A DNA stretch of 64,000 bases from Trichobilharzia regenti (GCA_944472135.2 OX235270.1:146707632-146771631); one strand, 5' to 3'. Shown: positions 1 to 9,477, counted from the first letter of the stretch. Program-made: numbers and translations. The notes: generated from the letters alone by a model not told the origin.

Positions 1-1
1 T

Positions 2-988
2 GGCACCTTTCTTCTCCCTGACGCCCGTTTTGAACACGTCCATATAGATTTGGTTGGACCCCTTCCTGAATCACATGGATATGCCTATATTTTAACTTGC
101 ATCGATCGATTCACACGATGGCCGGAAGCAGTACCCATCAAGGACGTATCTGCTGAAACAGTCGCACGCGTCTTTGTAGAAAGATGGATCGCTAACTTTG
201 GATGCCCATCTTCCATAACAACTGATCGCGGGCGGCAATTCGAAAGTGGCTTATTCTTCGCCCTGACTAAAATCATAGGTTGCATGCGTTTTCGAACAAC
301 AGCCTACCATCCTCAAGCTAATGGTATGGTAGAACGTCTACACAGACAGCTGAAAGCTGGTCTGTCAGCTGCAAACAACACCCATTGGACTGAATCCCTT
401 CCGTTAGTTCTCCTAGGGATACGAAACGCCCTGAAAACCGATGCTGGTTGTACTAGCGCCGAGCTAGTATATGGCACGACACTACGACTGCCTGGTGAAT
501 TTGTTTCTCCCTCGAGCTTCCCACCAGTGGTAGATCACGCTTCATACGTCAGCAGGCTTACAAACGCAATGCGTTCAGTTAAACCTGCTCCCCTTCGTCC
601 ACAGTCCATTGATGTTTTCGTTCATCCGTGTTTAAAAACTTCTTCACATGTATTTGTTTGTCGCGACTCTGTGCACAGACCCCTGGAACCTCCATACGAC
701 GGACCTTATGAAGTAATTAAACGTTCTGATAAATTCTTTGTCTTGGACAAAAAAGGCCGCGAGGACACCGTCAGCATTGACCGTCTGAAACCGGCTTACT
801 TGGAGGGTAATCCTATTAGCATAGAGCTCAACGTACCCCAAAATCCACAAGTAACAGAAGATCGTTTAGACATCGATGAAGTCACTAGCACAGCGACAGC
901 TACCGAACCTTCTATCGAGCCTCCCAAGAAAACCCGTTCTGGACGCACCGTAAGGTTCCCAGAATATCTGCACACTTATTTGACTTAA
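2..988 (+). CDS. Ty3/Gypsy pol C-terminus: integrase (partial, 5' end outside window)
   Basis: C-terminal part of a Gypsy-type polyprotein, the integrase that inserts element cDNA into the genome. The frame is open from base 2, so the coding region continues left of the window; there is no real start codon here. Catalytic triad: D in HIDLVGPLP (codon at 47-49), D in TTDRGRQFE and E in [11 protein letters not shown], the usual DDE layout. The C-terminal GPY/F module is present ([10 protein letters not shown], then [11 protein letters not shown]). A basic [15 protein letters not shown] tail precedes the stop at 986-988. No frameshift or internal stop is visible, so this copy is young or still constrained. 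A polypurine tract and a type-A LTR follow in the same orientation. Visible: frame and motifs. Known: family roles. Inferred: membership of the schistosome Boudicca/CsRn1-like Gypsy group. Confidence 0.93.
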   Translation, partial: GTFLLPDARFEHVHIDLVGPLPESHGYAYILTCIDRFTRWPEAVPIKDVSAETVARVFVERWIANFGCPSSITTDRGRQFESGLFFALTKIIGCMRFRTTAYHPQANGMVERLHRQLKAGLSAANNTHWTESLPLVLLGIRNALKTDAGCTSAELVYGTTLRLPGEFVSPSSFPPVVDHASYVSRLTNAMRSVKPAPLRPQSIDVFVHPCLKTSSHVFVCRDSVHRPLEPPYDGPYEVIKRSDKFFVLDKKGREDTVSIDRLKPAYLEGNPISIELNVPQNPQVTEDRLDIDEVTSTATATEPSIEPPKKTRSGRTVRFPEYLHTYLT

Positions 989-1470
989 CAAAGTCGTGTG
1001 ATTCACGCAACTCATTCGTTTGTGGTACTTACTATTTTTTTTGACGTATCAATTTTTTTATATACAGTACCACCGAACACAAAATTTTTTTTCAACAGTT
1101 CATGTAACATACACAAAAAAATTAATTAGATGTATTTTTTTCGACATTGTGAACTTAGCATTATTTTACTGTATAGTAAATGCACATCATTTTTTTTAAC
1201 AAAAAAGCTGATTTGGTACATTTTCCTCGACATGGTTCTTAGCGTTCTTGTTTTCTTTTCCAGGTGCGACGGGCACTGGACAGGAAGCAAACGAAGCACG
1301 GGATCCAACGAACAACAACAAGGAAGCTATGTATAAACACCCTATTAGCATAGGCAGACAAACCAGTAGGCATAAAACCAAGCCGCTCGGAAGATTTTTT
1401 TCACCCGAAAGGGAACCATCGAGTTTTTTTACTTCCGGCTGGTTTTGTCTTAGGGTCCTCACCACCCCAC
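989..1470 (+). other. Gypsy type-A 3' untranslated internal region
   Basis: Non-coding stretch between the pol stop and the polypurine tract. It is rich in T and A runs. A strong pyrimidine tract ending in AG at about 1246-1262 resembles a splice acceptor. Short ORFs here show no envelope-like signal or membrane features, so I call no third gene. Confidence 0.6.
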
Positions 1471-1485
1471 TAGGGGGGAGTGAGC
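1471..1485 (+). promoter_or_regulatory. Polypurine tract of the type-A Gypsy element
   Basis: taggggggagtgagc lies directly against the TGTAGCGG start of the 3' LTR. A purine-rich run at exactly this place primes plus-strand DNA synthesis in LTR retroelements. It fixes the orientation of the LTR and links it to the upstream pol. Confidence 0.8.
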
Positions 1486-2314
1486 TGTAGCGGTAAATAA
1501 TTCCCCAAAATTATTGACCACAGCAATCACTCATTGGATGCTGACCACCACTGTTTAAGTCGACTTGTTTAGCTGAAGGCTTCCTGTCAAGCTGTTATGT
1601 ACTCGTCGCTAAATTATTGTTATGGACTGGTCGGGAAATTAATAATCCTGACGCGAGAAGGCGGAAATCAGAAGACCACTAGGTTTGCGATGATACTTCT
1701 TTTGTCCAAACACAAGGAGACGAAAATAAATGGTCTCACACCAAAGTGGTAAGTAAGTAAAGCAGTTGTAAAGTAAAGTAGTTCACACAAATTGTGAATG
1801 CGAATATATATAAATAATTCAGACAAGCGTGGGAAAAATCATTAGACAGTCTTAACATGAATGGCTAATTATAATGGAGTGTCGATCCAATTATACATAG
1901 CGAATATAGCAGACATGCCAACAAACATATATGGATATATGTCACCAAGCAACGGACTGTCAACAAAACACTCATATTATATATAATATAATATAAGGAG
2001 AATACACATTATTAAAGGAGACAAGTCCATACAAGTGAAGTGGTCACAGACTAACCGAGCAAACAGAAAAAGAGACCAACATGCACACACACACATAAAT
2101 ATATATATGTGGATACATATCACAAGCATCCCCGCCATTTGGTATTCCGTCGTGTCACGTACACGATCACTAGCTAGCTAAGCGTTCGTCTGAAGGCTTG
2201 TTTTGGTCCCGAAATATATCACGAAGTCTGGACGATCAATTATTGGCTTTTGCTTTGTTTTCGGTACGCGAGAATAATTTAGAGGCTGTGTAAGATAATT
2301 CCGTCAACTCTAAA
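1486..2314 (+). mobile_element. 3' LTR, type A (294 bp, split by a nested type-B LTR)
   Basis: Starts TGTAGCGGTAAAT after the polypurine tract and ends CTCTAAA. The two parts are 1486-1592 and 2128-2314, 294 bp in total, the same length as the uninterrupted solo LTR at 56194-56487. It is followed by gcac (2315-2318), one half of the 4-bp target duplication seen complete around the solo copy. A 4-bp duplication fits the CsRn1/Boudicca-like Gypsy clade. The 5' LTR and gag of this element must lie left of the window. Confidence 0.85.
1593..2122. mobile_element. Solo LTR, type-B related (530 bp), nested in the type-A LTR
   Basis: TG...CA termini (TGTTATGTACT ... ATCA) flanked by a perfect 5-bp target duplication, caagc at 1588-1592 and 2123-2127. 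The duplicated locus keeps the empty site with a single caagc at 56296-56300. It shares the LTR-B landmarks (GTACTGGTCG-like and AGAAGGCGGAAATCAG segments) but is about 167 bp longer than the 363-bp LTRs, so it is a diverged subfamily. There is no internal sequence. Confidence 0.88.
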
Positions 2315-2318
2315 GCAC

Positions 2319-3231
2319 CTTGCAAGCATCGACTTCAGAGGCGAGATCAACTGTGAATAAATCCTCATATCGTTGATACCATTTCTCAAAAGTAACATTA
2401 GCATCTGGATCATAATTGAATTGTGTAATACTATTTACAATTCCATCGACAGATGGTAGCATGGTATGATTCGGATTGCTTGAAGGTGAAACTGAACCAG
2501 TTTGTTGGTTGATGAGCATTTCTATCAATTTCCTTTGTTGCTCAAGCAGTAATTATCTTGAAAGTCCCCATTTAGTCATATGAAAAAGAGAAGACGTTCA
2601 GCGAATAGACACTTTTCGGCGAATTCATTCACATAGCTAGCTGTACAATCGCATTTATATATAATTATTTGTGTGTGTGTGTGTGTATACATGAGGTTTG
2701 TCAAGTTTAGATAATTGGTCAGATAATAAAAGAATGATCTAATATAGAAACAAGGTTAATTGGACAGCAACTAAAGTAAGATTGAGTTAGTAAGTTAGAT
2801 GACGTAATACAATTGACTAAAATGTTTTAACTTAGGTTAGGGTAGCAACAGAGGTAATTGCTCAATTTCATTTCTAATTTAAATGGCATTATTATCTACC
2901 CAACTTCTACTTAGTCTCTACCTGTAATTACCTCTGTTGCTACCCTGACCTAAGTTAAAACATTTTAGTCTATTGTATTACGTCATCTAACTTACTAACT
3001 CAATCTTACTTTAGTTGCTGTCCAATTAACCTTGTTTCTATATCAGATCATTCTTGTATTACCTGTTCAATTATCTAATTTTGACAAACCTCATGTACAC
3101 ACACACACACACAAATAATTATATATAAATGCGATTGTACAGCTATGTGAATGAATTCGCCTAAAAGTGTCTCTTCGCTGAACGTCTTCTCTTTTTCATA
3201 CAAGCAGTAATTCCAATTTAGAAGAATCCAT
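2319..3231 (-). pseudogene. Gypsy type-B gag N-terminus, interrupted by foldback element and LTR-A
   Basis: On the minus strand the frame opens with ATG at 3231 (start MDSSKLELLLEQQRK), is broken by the foldback element (2555-3200), resumes at 2554 (KLIEMLINQQTG ... TFEKWYQRYEDLF) and is cut after EVDACK by the type-A LTR at 2315. The frame on both sides of the foldback insert is consistent once the insert is ignored. The rest of gag lies outside the window for this copy but is visible in the duplicate at 55726-56193. This is a dead structural-protein gene of a retroelement. Confidence 0.8.
2555..3200. mobile_element. Foldback element with about 280-bp inverted arms
   Basis: A near-palindrome. 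The left arm from 2579 (TATGAAAAAGAGAAGACGTT) is mirrored by the right arm ending at 3200, and complementarity runs inward past the CA/GT microsatellites to about 2860 and 2925. An unpaired centre of about 65 bp remains. It is flanked by a 12-bp direct repeat, caagcagtaatt (2543-2554 and 3201-3212), with 24 unpaired bases between the left repeat and the arm. It sits inside gag. There is no ORF, so it must be non-autonomous. Relatives occur at about 10800-11285 and 53738-54100. Confidence 0.85.
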
Positions 3232-3253
3232 AATTTTCCCATTCGCCAAATTA

Positions 3254-3616
3254 TGTTATGTACTGCTGTTGAGTGAGTTATTAGAGTTTTACCCGTCGCC
3301 AAATTATTGTTGTGTACTGGTCGAGTAGCTAGTAGTCCTGACGCAAGAAGGCGGAAATCAGAAAACCACCAGGTTCACGATGATACTTGTATTTTCAAAC
3401 ACAAGGAAAAATCAATGTCACACAAGAGTGTGAGTGAGAAAGTATCAATGTCCAAACAAGTGTGTGAACACAAGTGTATGAGCGGATGTTCAAAATGAAC
3501 GAATCAATAGACAGTCTTAACATGATTGTTAATTGTAATGGAATATCGATCCGTATATACATAGCAAAATATAACAGACTGTCAAACAAACACACATATT
3601 GTGTGGATATATATCA
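3254..3616 (-). mobile_element. 5' LTR of the type-B Gypsy element (363 bp)
   Basis: TG...CA termini (TGTTATGTACTG at 3254, GGATATATATCA ending 3616). On the minus strand it is followed by TAATTTGGCGAATGGG and then the gag ATG. The TGGCG within this leader resembles a tRNA primer-binding site. The identical-length LTR at 57424-57786 is its duplicate. Confidence 0.8.
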
Positions 3617-3639
3617 CGAACTCAGATTTCGTCTGCGTT

Positions 3640-4330
3640 TAGTTCATTATAGTTGATGCAACTCCTCAAAACAGCCATTTCACTCCTTATCCTGAAAGTG
3701 TCGCGGAAACTCTTCCTTACAGTTCAAGGACGTACTTATTCCTTTATCAGAGGCAACTATAGTTTGCGATGTATCTACCGGCACTAATCTTCGGTTTGTT
3801 CCTCTCAGATGCTGAACAGCGTTGTTTCAACACTTACATTCGCTTTCTCATTCTGGAGTACGTGCTACGGTCAGACTTATCAGCGAACGTTTCGTGTGGC
3901 CTAGAATGAACTCTGACATTCGGAGATGGGCACGGGAATGTCTCCAATGCCAATGCTCAAAAAAAGTACATCGCCACACTGTTACAACGCCGAAGACGTT
4001 TGGTTTACAAGAAAAAAGATTTCAACATGTTCATATAGACATTGTAGGACCACTACCAACATCAAGAGTATATTATACACACATATCCTGACAGCGATCA
4101 ATAGGTTTACTCGATGGGCTATTACATGCCTCCTAAACGATATATCTGCAGAAAATGTTGCTTTGGTTTTTCTCGACCGTTGGGTGTCAAATTACGGTGT
4201 ACCAACTACTATTACATCCGACTGAGGCGTTCAATTCCAATCGACGCTGTTTCGTGAAGTAACGAGACTCCTTGGAGTGAAACATATCTCCACAACAGCT
4301 TATCATCCGGCAGACCAGTCCTGTAGCTTC
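3640..4330 (+). pseudogene. Degenerate Gypsy pol fragment: integrase zinc finger and core
   Basis: Pieces of a Gypsy integrase in two frames. The HHCC zinc-binding domain is readable (HLHSLSH, then CLQCQC), followed by HVHIDIVGPLP with the first catalytic D, then a frameshift into AINRFTRW ... TTITSD, where a TGA replaces the codon after the second D. The fragment ends near YHPAD at about 4316, before the third acidic residue. It is broken by frameshifts and stops. It lies next to an LTR-B but on the opposite strand from the type-B gag, so it belongs to a different insertion. Confidence 0.8.
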
Positions 4331-4389
4331 ATTTTACATTTTACACGGAGCAAATAATAAATAGCATGTTGAAAATTCCTGTCTATGAA

Positions 4390-5860
4390 TCTGTCTGCTA
4401 CAACTCCATTATAGATAAGATTTTATTTTGATAAACTGTCTCACAGTGTAGTTTTATACAGTAATATTAACTGATGACCACAAGTTTCAAGCACAAACTA
4501 TTGCCACTCATAATCATATCAAGTCACTCACCCACTCACTCACTCACACAACTTTCTTGTTTCCTTCATTTATATACATGTGTGGAATTGATGATTAGAT
4601 ATGTGAATACAAATCAGTAATATAGGAGACAATGTTCATTCAGAAATAATAATAATAATATGAGTGTTATTCATCAAATACAATCAGATGGGAAATTAGA
4701 CGAGTGTTTTTATAGTTAAAATAAATAACTTGTTAGAATGTTGTGATGTACGTGAACTGAATTGAAATAGAATACAATTTAAGATTATTTATTATCCTCC
4801 TCTGATTTCACTGACTGACTGACTGACTGAATCACTGATGGTAATAATATCTTCCATATCTCTGGTATTTGCATTGAGTCATTTCGATTGTGCATGTGTT
4901 GGGTGTAGACTGGATGAACCAGGCAGGATTCAGTAATCAACCTCTCTCTCTCTCTCTCCACCTACCTAGATTACTTCTTAGAATTTTAACCCTCTCCCAC
5001 CATGCTATTTTGTGATTGTGTGTTAATGCATGCATGCAGTGCAATGTAGTGCTGAGCTTTTTTCCAAATTACTCATCTTCTCGGGGTCAACCATTCTTAC
5101 CTTAGCTAAATTCTTATGTTCCGACAATCTGATTACCCCCGATCTACTAGTTTGTCCTGTGTATGTAGTTGACCTAACTCACAGTCAGTGTAAGGTATTT
5201 TGTAAATTATATTATTTTGTGTAATTGGGTCAACCGACAGGGTCCTTTAACCTACAGAGCTTGTCCTATCTGAGTGAGTTTTTAGGTTTGAATGCCACCA
5301 GCCTAATTCCTGCTTTATTAAGAATCCTACGTAGGGAGGGTTTCAGATGTCCCCTCCCTCCTTATATGGTATAACAGTTGATGACTTATATTCTCTCTTA
5401 TTTATGTTATCATTGCGAGTTTCACAATTATTTTTATCTTGCTTTTGGCCTTTTTCAATCTTCCTAATAAATTTTATAGGGTAGTTAGCTATTTGATAGC
5501 AACGCTTCTTCTACTTGTTTCATTTCATCATTCAGGTCTTTTCTTGTACTACTTAGTGCTGCTGCTCGGTTTGTTAGACACTTAACTTAATTAGGTCTGC
5601 CTTCACAGACAGTTGACGGATGAGATGAATTAAAGTCTAAATATCTATTAGTAGAATGCGTCGGTTTTTTATAAACGCTAGTGCGTAGTTTACCTTCTTC
5701 TATTCATTTTATTTTAAAATCTAACATACTTGTGTCAGTGACTTGATATGATTATGAGCAGTGATAAATTTTGCTCGAAACGTGGTCATCGGTTAATATG
5801 GCTGTATAACACTGTGTGATCTATCAAAATAAAATATTATTTATAATGTAGTTATTACTA
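4390..5860. mobile_element. Penelope-like element remnant bounded by inverted pLTR-like segments
   Basis: A segment at about 4395-4510 (ctccattatagataag ... ataatcatatcaag) recurs inverted at about 5750-5855. These match the pseudo-LTR segments next to recognisable PLE coding pieces elsewhere in the window. The interior (4900-5520) aligns by eye with 9900-10620 and 17450-17720, where a minus-strand PLE segment (NYPDILIRKHVGK) can be read. Simple repeats (CT)n near 4940 and GACT repeats near 4808 lie inside. No intact ORF remains; the small ORFs here are not convincing genes. Confidence 0.55.
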
Positions 5861-6093
5861 TCAGTACTTTTCAGTTCTGATTGCTTGATATATTTAAGTT
5901 CTTCCCTTGATAACTAATTGTTCAGTTAAGTGGTGTAATTGAAGTATAATGTATTTTATCTTAATTTTAATCTCTTATACACCCTTAGCCTTCTCTTTTT
6001 GAACATGACCTGAATAACACTCAAATATGTCGTTTTGAATAATTCGATTCAATGTAGTTTATGTCCCAATGTATTTCCGATATTATATGTACA

Positions 6094-6718
6094 TATCAAA
6101 GCAAGGATCGGGAAAGCAAGAAAAGCCTGCATTACCCTTCAGTCTGTGTGGAGGTCAACATCACTCACCATCAAAAATAAGATCCCGATTTTCAACTCCA
6201 ATGTGAAGCCAGTCAGTGCTACTCACTATACGGATCAGAGACTTGCACTGTGCGTCATGAAGAGCATCTCCAACAAACTTCAAACCTTCATTAACAGTCA
6301 TCTTCACTCAATACCACTCAAGATCAGATGGCCGGCCAGAAAATATCACCAACAGGGTGGGATCTCTGGCAATCAGCGAACCAACCAACACAGCAGGAAC
6401 CGACTGTGAAACAAATAGGCAGGAAGAAATGGAGATGGATTGGATGACCATACGCTGAGGAAACCATCAAGTGAGTGACATCACTAGACAAGCCATTGCT
6501 CGAGTGGAACCAGGCCGAAAGGGAAGCGGGTGGCGAGTTGGTCGTGAGTGCAAGGGTAGGGTGACTTGGAGAAGGTTATGTGAAGAGGAGATGAAAGCAT
6601 GTGGGCAGACTTGGAGCGGAGTGAAAAAGTTGGCAGAAATCAGAAGGCAATGGAGACTTGGGCGGCTGAAGCCATATGTTCCTCTAGGCATTAAAGGAAA
6701 TAATAATACGTGTAGAAT
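6094..6718 (+). mobile_element. LINE-A (RTE-type) 3' fragment, plus strand
   Basis: Matches the last 600 bp of the longer LINE-A copy at 22380-25045. It encodes broken pieces of the C-terminal region (GKARKACITLQSVWRS, KNKIPIFNSNVKPV) and ends in the family tail tatgttcctctaggcatt then ggaaataataat. It is 5'-truncated, as usual for target-primed insertions. It lies in the intron upstream of the exon at 6956 and is inverted relative to the LINE-A tail at 7642-8664. Confidence 0.85.
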
Positions 6719-6955
6719 ACGCGGAAGAGTTCCACCGAAATTTGATGAATTTATTAAATCCTGCTTTATTAACCTTTGTTGCTGGTTTTAAATACGCATG
6801 AGGAAATAAATGTTTCCAGTATTTATTGACACCTGACAGCGATTTACACATCTATTCATGTTAAAATTTATTAGTGTTTTTCATAATCATTTTCGTCCTA
6901 GCCAGAATTTTCTTGTTTAATTCAAGGAACCGTTTATTCCACTCGATCATTTCAG

Positions 6956-7150
6956 CTTAAACAATGTGAGATCACCTTATCAAGTCTTGAATCTCGACTT
7001 CTTGAAAGAGAAAGTCAACTGACAAAATGTGTTGGACAGTACAGCCAATACAATTCAGTTGACCGTGTTCAATGCTCACAGCTAACAGATTTAGTCAAAG
7101 ATCTTAAACAACAAATCACAGAGCATAAGAAAATGAATATGATTTCAAAA
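6956..7150 (+). CDS. Coiled-coil protein, first visible exon (65 codons)
   Basis: First exon in the window of an unrecognised plus-strand host gene whose other exons are at 12676, 15877, 17985, 21559, 26228 and 29779; roughly 500 codons are visible and more must lie upstream. Boundaries: pyrimidine tract with AG at 6954-6955, donor GTAAGT at 7151, phase 0 at both ends, uninterrupted frame. The protein begins LKQCEITLSSLESRLLERES and continues as a Leu/Gln/Lys/Glu-rich helix (LVKDLKQQITEHKKM) typical of a coiled coil. Composition alone suggests a cytoskeletal, centrosomal or ciliary scaffold, which is inference. The exon is duplicated at 61130-61324 and sits in the loop of an inverted LINE pair. 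The codons look conserved, unlike the decayed transposon ORFs around it. Confidence 0.8.
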
Positions 7151-7641
7151 GTAAGTCTTAAAATCATCGAATTAGCATAACACATTTTTACAAAGTTTAC
7201 GGAGAAGTTATCAAAAGAAACGATGCGTTAACCAATTTTTGTATGTTACAATAAGCTAATTCAGGGTAAAATTCAACGACTAATCAAAGTGCAGATAAGG
7301 AATTCTCCCGTGTTATGTCTTATGTTTTGATTAACCATGATTTCAGGGACATTCATGCGGTCAATATCTTCTTGTCATTTTTATGATTTCTCTCTTATAA
7401 ATATTCACTGTTTTACATTTCACAAATTAGATGGACACGAATTTTGGGTATATCCTTTTTTTTCTTTGTTTCACTGAAGAAGTTTAATAGTTTGATGGGC
7501 AGATAAGATCCGTTCCTAAGCAATTCAAATACACGAGTAACTGAATATATCCATAATCTAGTATATACATAATCCTATATGTATTTTTTTGCTTTATCTA
7601 TATATCTATCTTATAAAGTCAGACAAAAAGTAATACATGTA
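7151..7641 (+). other. Intron, no feature seen
   Basis: AT-rich intronic sequence with short T runs. I see no ORF, repeat family or RNA gene. Its last 10 bases (7632-7641, aatacatgta) are the left target duplication of the neighbouring LINE. Confidence 0.6.
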
Positions 7642-8664
7642 TTATTATATCCTTTAGTTCCAAGAGGAACATAAAGCTTCAACCGCCCAAGTCTCCATTG
7701 CCTTCTGTTTTCTGACAACTTTTTCACTCCGCTCCAAGTCTGCCCACATGCTTTCATCTCCTCCTCACATAACCTCGTCCAAGTTACCCTCACCCATGCA
7801 TTGACGACCAACTCGCCACCCGCTTCCCTTTCGGCCTGGTTCCACTCGAGAAATGACTTGTCTAGTGATGTCACTCAATTCATGGTTTCCTCAGCGTATG
7901 GCCAGCCAATCCATCTCCATTTCTTCCTGTCTATTTGTTTCACAGTCGGTTCCTGCTGTGTTGGTTGGTTCACTCATTGCCATAGATCCCACCCCGTTGC
8001 TGATATTTTCTGGCCGGCCATCTGATCTTGAGTGGTATTGAGCGGAGACAACTGTTAATGAAGGTTTGAAGTTTGTTTGAGATGCTCTTCATGACGCGCT
8101 GGCCAAGTCTCTGATCCGTATAGTAGCACTGACTGCCTTCACATTGGAGTTGAGAATCCGGATCTTATTTTTGATGCAGTGTGCTGTTGTTCTCCACACA
8201 GACTTAAGAGTAATGAAAGGTTGTCTTGCTTTTCCGATTCTGGCTTTGATATCCTCGTCAGTTCCGTCAGCCTGAAGTTGAAACGATGCTTACCATGTAG
8301 GTGGGTGGGTAGGTGAAGGAGGTTGTTTCTTTCAGGTTCCTCCCATTTATGCAGGCTGACTGTCGTCTGTTGTTGTTGTTTCTCTTGGTGTTGGGCAGGA
8401 ATCCTCATCACCTACATCTGTTTTCTCTATGTTCACTTGAAGTCCTATCCTGTCTGGATGCTTCTTGTGCCAGCTTGTTGCTTTCCACTTGCATATCTTC
8501 CAGTTTGTGGGAAATCAGACATATATGCCACATCGGCGAAGTCCACATCCTCCAAGTTCTATTTTTGTGTGAGTCCATTTTATGCCTGTTTCCTCACTGG
8601 CCGCTAGCTGTCTTTCGCATTATCCAGTCTACTGCAATCAGGAAGATCTTTGGCGATAATAGAC
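7642..8664 (-). mobile_element. LINE-A (RTE-type) 3' fragment, minus strand, with 10-bp TSD
   Basis: Reverse complement of the 3' kilobase of LINE-A (compare 24060-25030). It is flanked by aatacatgta at 7632-7641 and 8665-8674, a clean 10-bp target duplication for a 5'-truncated LINE. The tail (on + as attattatatccttt) is at the left. The 90-120 codon plus-strand ORFs across it are antisense shadows of the LINE C-terminus. Its inner 600 bp are complementary to the LINE-A fragment at 6094-6718. Confidence 0.88.
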
Positions 8665-8910
8665 AATACATGTAATAATACGTGTAGTGTCTTTTATATT
8701 TTCCATTCAATTAATACTCATATTCAGTGCGCTAATTTTATCCACAGAGAGAGGAAAAACTACACCGACTATTATAAAGGTAAAATACGCTTTGTGAACT
8801 TTGGAGACCGAAAAATGAAGACTTATCGGCTGAACGGGCTGACGAATACACATGGAAAACACTGGCAGTTTGTTTTTGTGTTAATTAATTGTGCTCTTAT
8901 ACTTCAATGG

Positions 8911-9162
8911 TGTGCGTCGGTGGCATAGCGGTTAGGACGCTCGCCGACCATGCACATGGTCCAGAGTTCGATCCCCGGCCACCGACGAGGCACTCCTTTA
9001 TCCCTCGCCAAGCCAGAAATAATGCTGGTAAAGAGGAAAGGTTAGGCATGAGGCTGTCTAGCAACCCCATCCTGTAAAAATAATCACCACTTCTACAGAA
9101 ACTTCAAGTCACTAGCTGCTGGAAGCCCTATGTTCCACTGAGGAACGTGAAGGAAATAAAAA
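8911..9162 (+). mobile_element. SINE-1 (tRNA-derived, 252 bp) with 12-bp TSD
   Basis: The head folds like a tRNA gene: A box TGGCATAGCGG and B box GTTCGATCC inside GTCGGTGG...CCACCGAC, then a non-tRNA body and a tail ending gaaggaaataaaaa. Perfect 12-bp target duplication atacttcaatgg at 8899-8910 and 9163-9174. About ten relatives occur in the window. The last ~30 bases resemble the LINE-A 3' end, suggesting LINE-A-driven mobilisation. Confidence 0.9.
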
Positions 9163-9241
9163 ATACTTCAATGGTTATTAAAACGCGATGATGATAAGTT
9201 TTGACGATTTTGTTAATGCTTCGAGCAAAAATACCCCCTGT

Positions 9242-9477
9242 GTTTTTTTTCCTTTACGTTCCCAGTGGGACATAGGGCCTCAAGCTAGTGGCTTGAAATT
9301 TCCGTAGCAGTGGTGTTTAATTTTTACAGGATGGGGTTGCTAGCCTCATGCCCAACATTTCTTCTTTACCAGCACATTATTTCTGGCTTAACGAGGTAAA
9401 GGAGTGAGTCGGCCGGTGATTGAACCCCGGACCATGTGCATGTTCGACGAGCGTCCTAACCGCTATGCCACCGACGC
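9242..9477 (-). mobile_element. SINE-1, minus strand
   Basis: Reverse-oriented relative of the SINE at 8911: tail at the left (cctttacgttcccagtggga), tRNA-like head at the right ending ATGCCACCGAC. It is tail-to-tail with 8911-9162 and about 80 bp away, so the pair can fold into a long hairpin in the transcript. No clear TSD seen. Confidence 0.85.

Noticed and set aside
1130..1490. Possible env-like third ORF in the Gypsy element
   Set aside because: Short overlapping ORFs with no signal peptide, membrane segment or cysteine pattern; the region is the 3' untranslated part before the polypurine tract.
3395..3656. Overlapping ORFs of 60-66 codons on both strands, repeated at 57477-57826 and 54734-54925
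   Set aside because: They lie within the type-B LTR and are present in every LTR copy; not genes.
4805..4835. CRISPR-like or satellite array (GACT repeats, also CT and CA runs)
   Set aside because: Simple microsatellites without spacers; they vary in length between the two duplication copies as expected for slippage.
8313..8675. 120-codon hydrophobic ORF resembling a membrane protein, repeated at 23929-24375 (minus) and 62475
   Set aside because: It is the antisense shadow of the LINE-A C-terminus and appears wherever that tail occurs.
8918..8988. tRNA gene with A and B boxes
   Set aside because: The same tRNA-like head recurs about ten times with a common body and tail and has a 12-bp target duplication, so it is a SINE and not a tRNA gene. 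I did not find a consistent cloverleaf with an anticodon stem.
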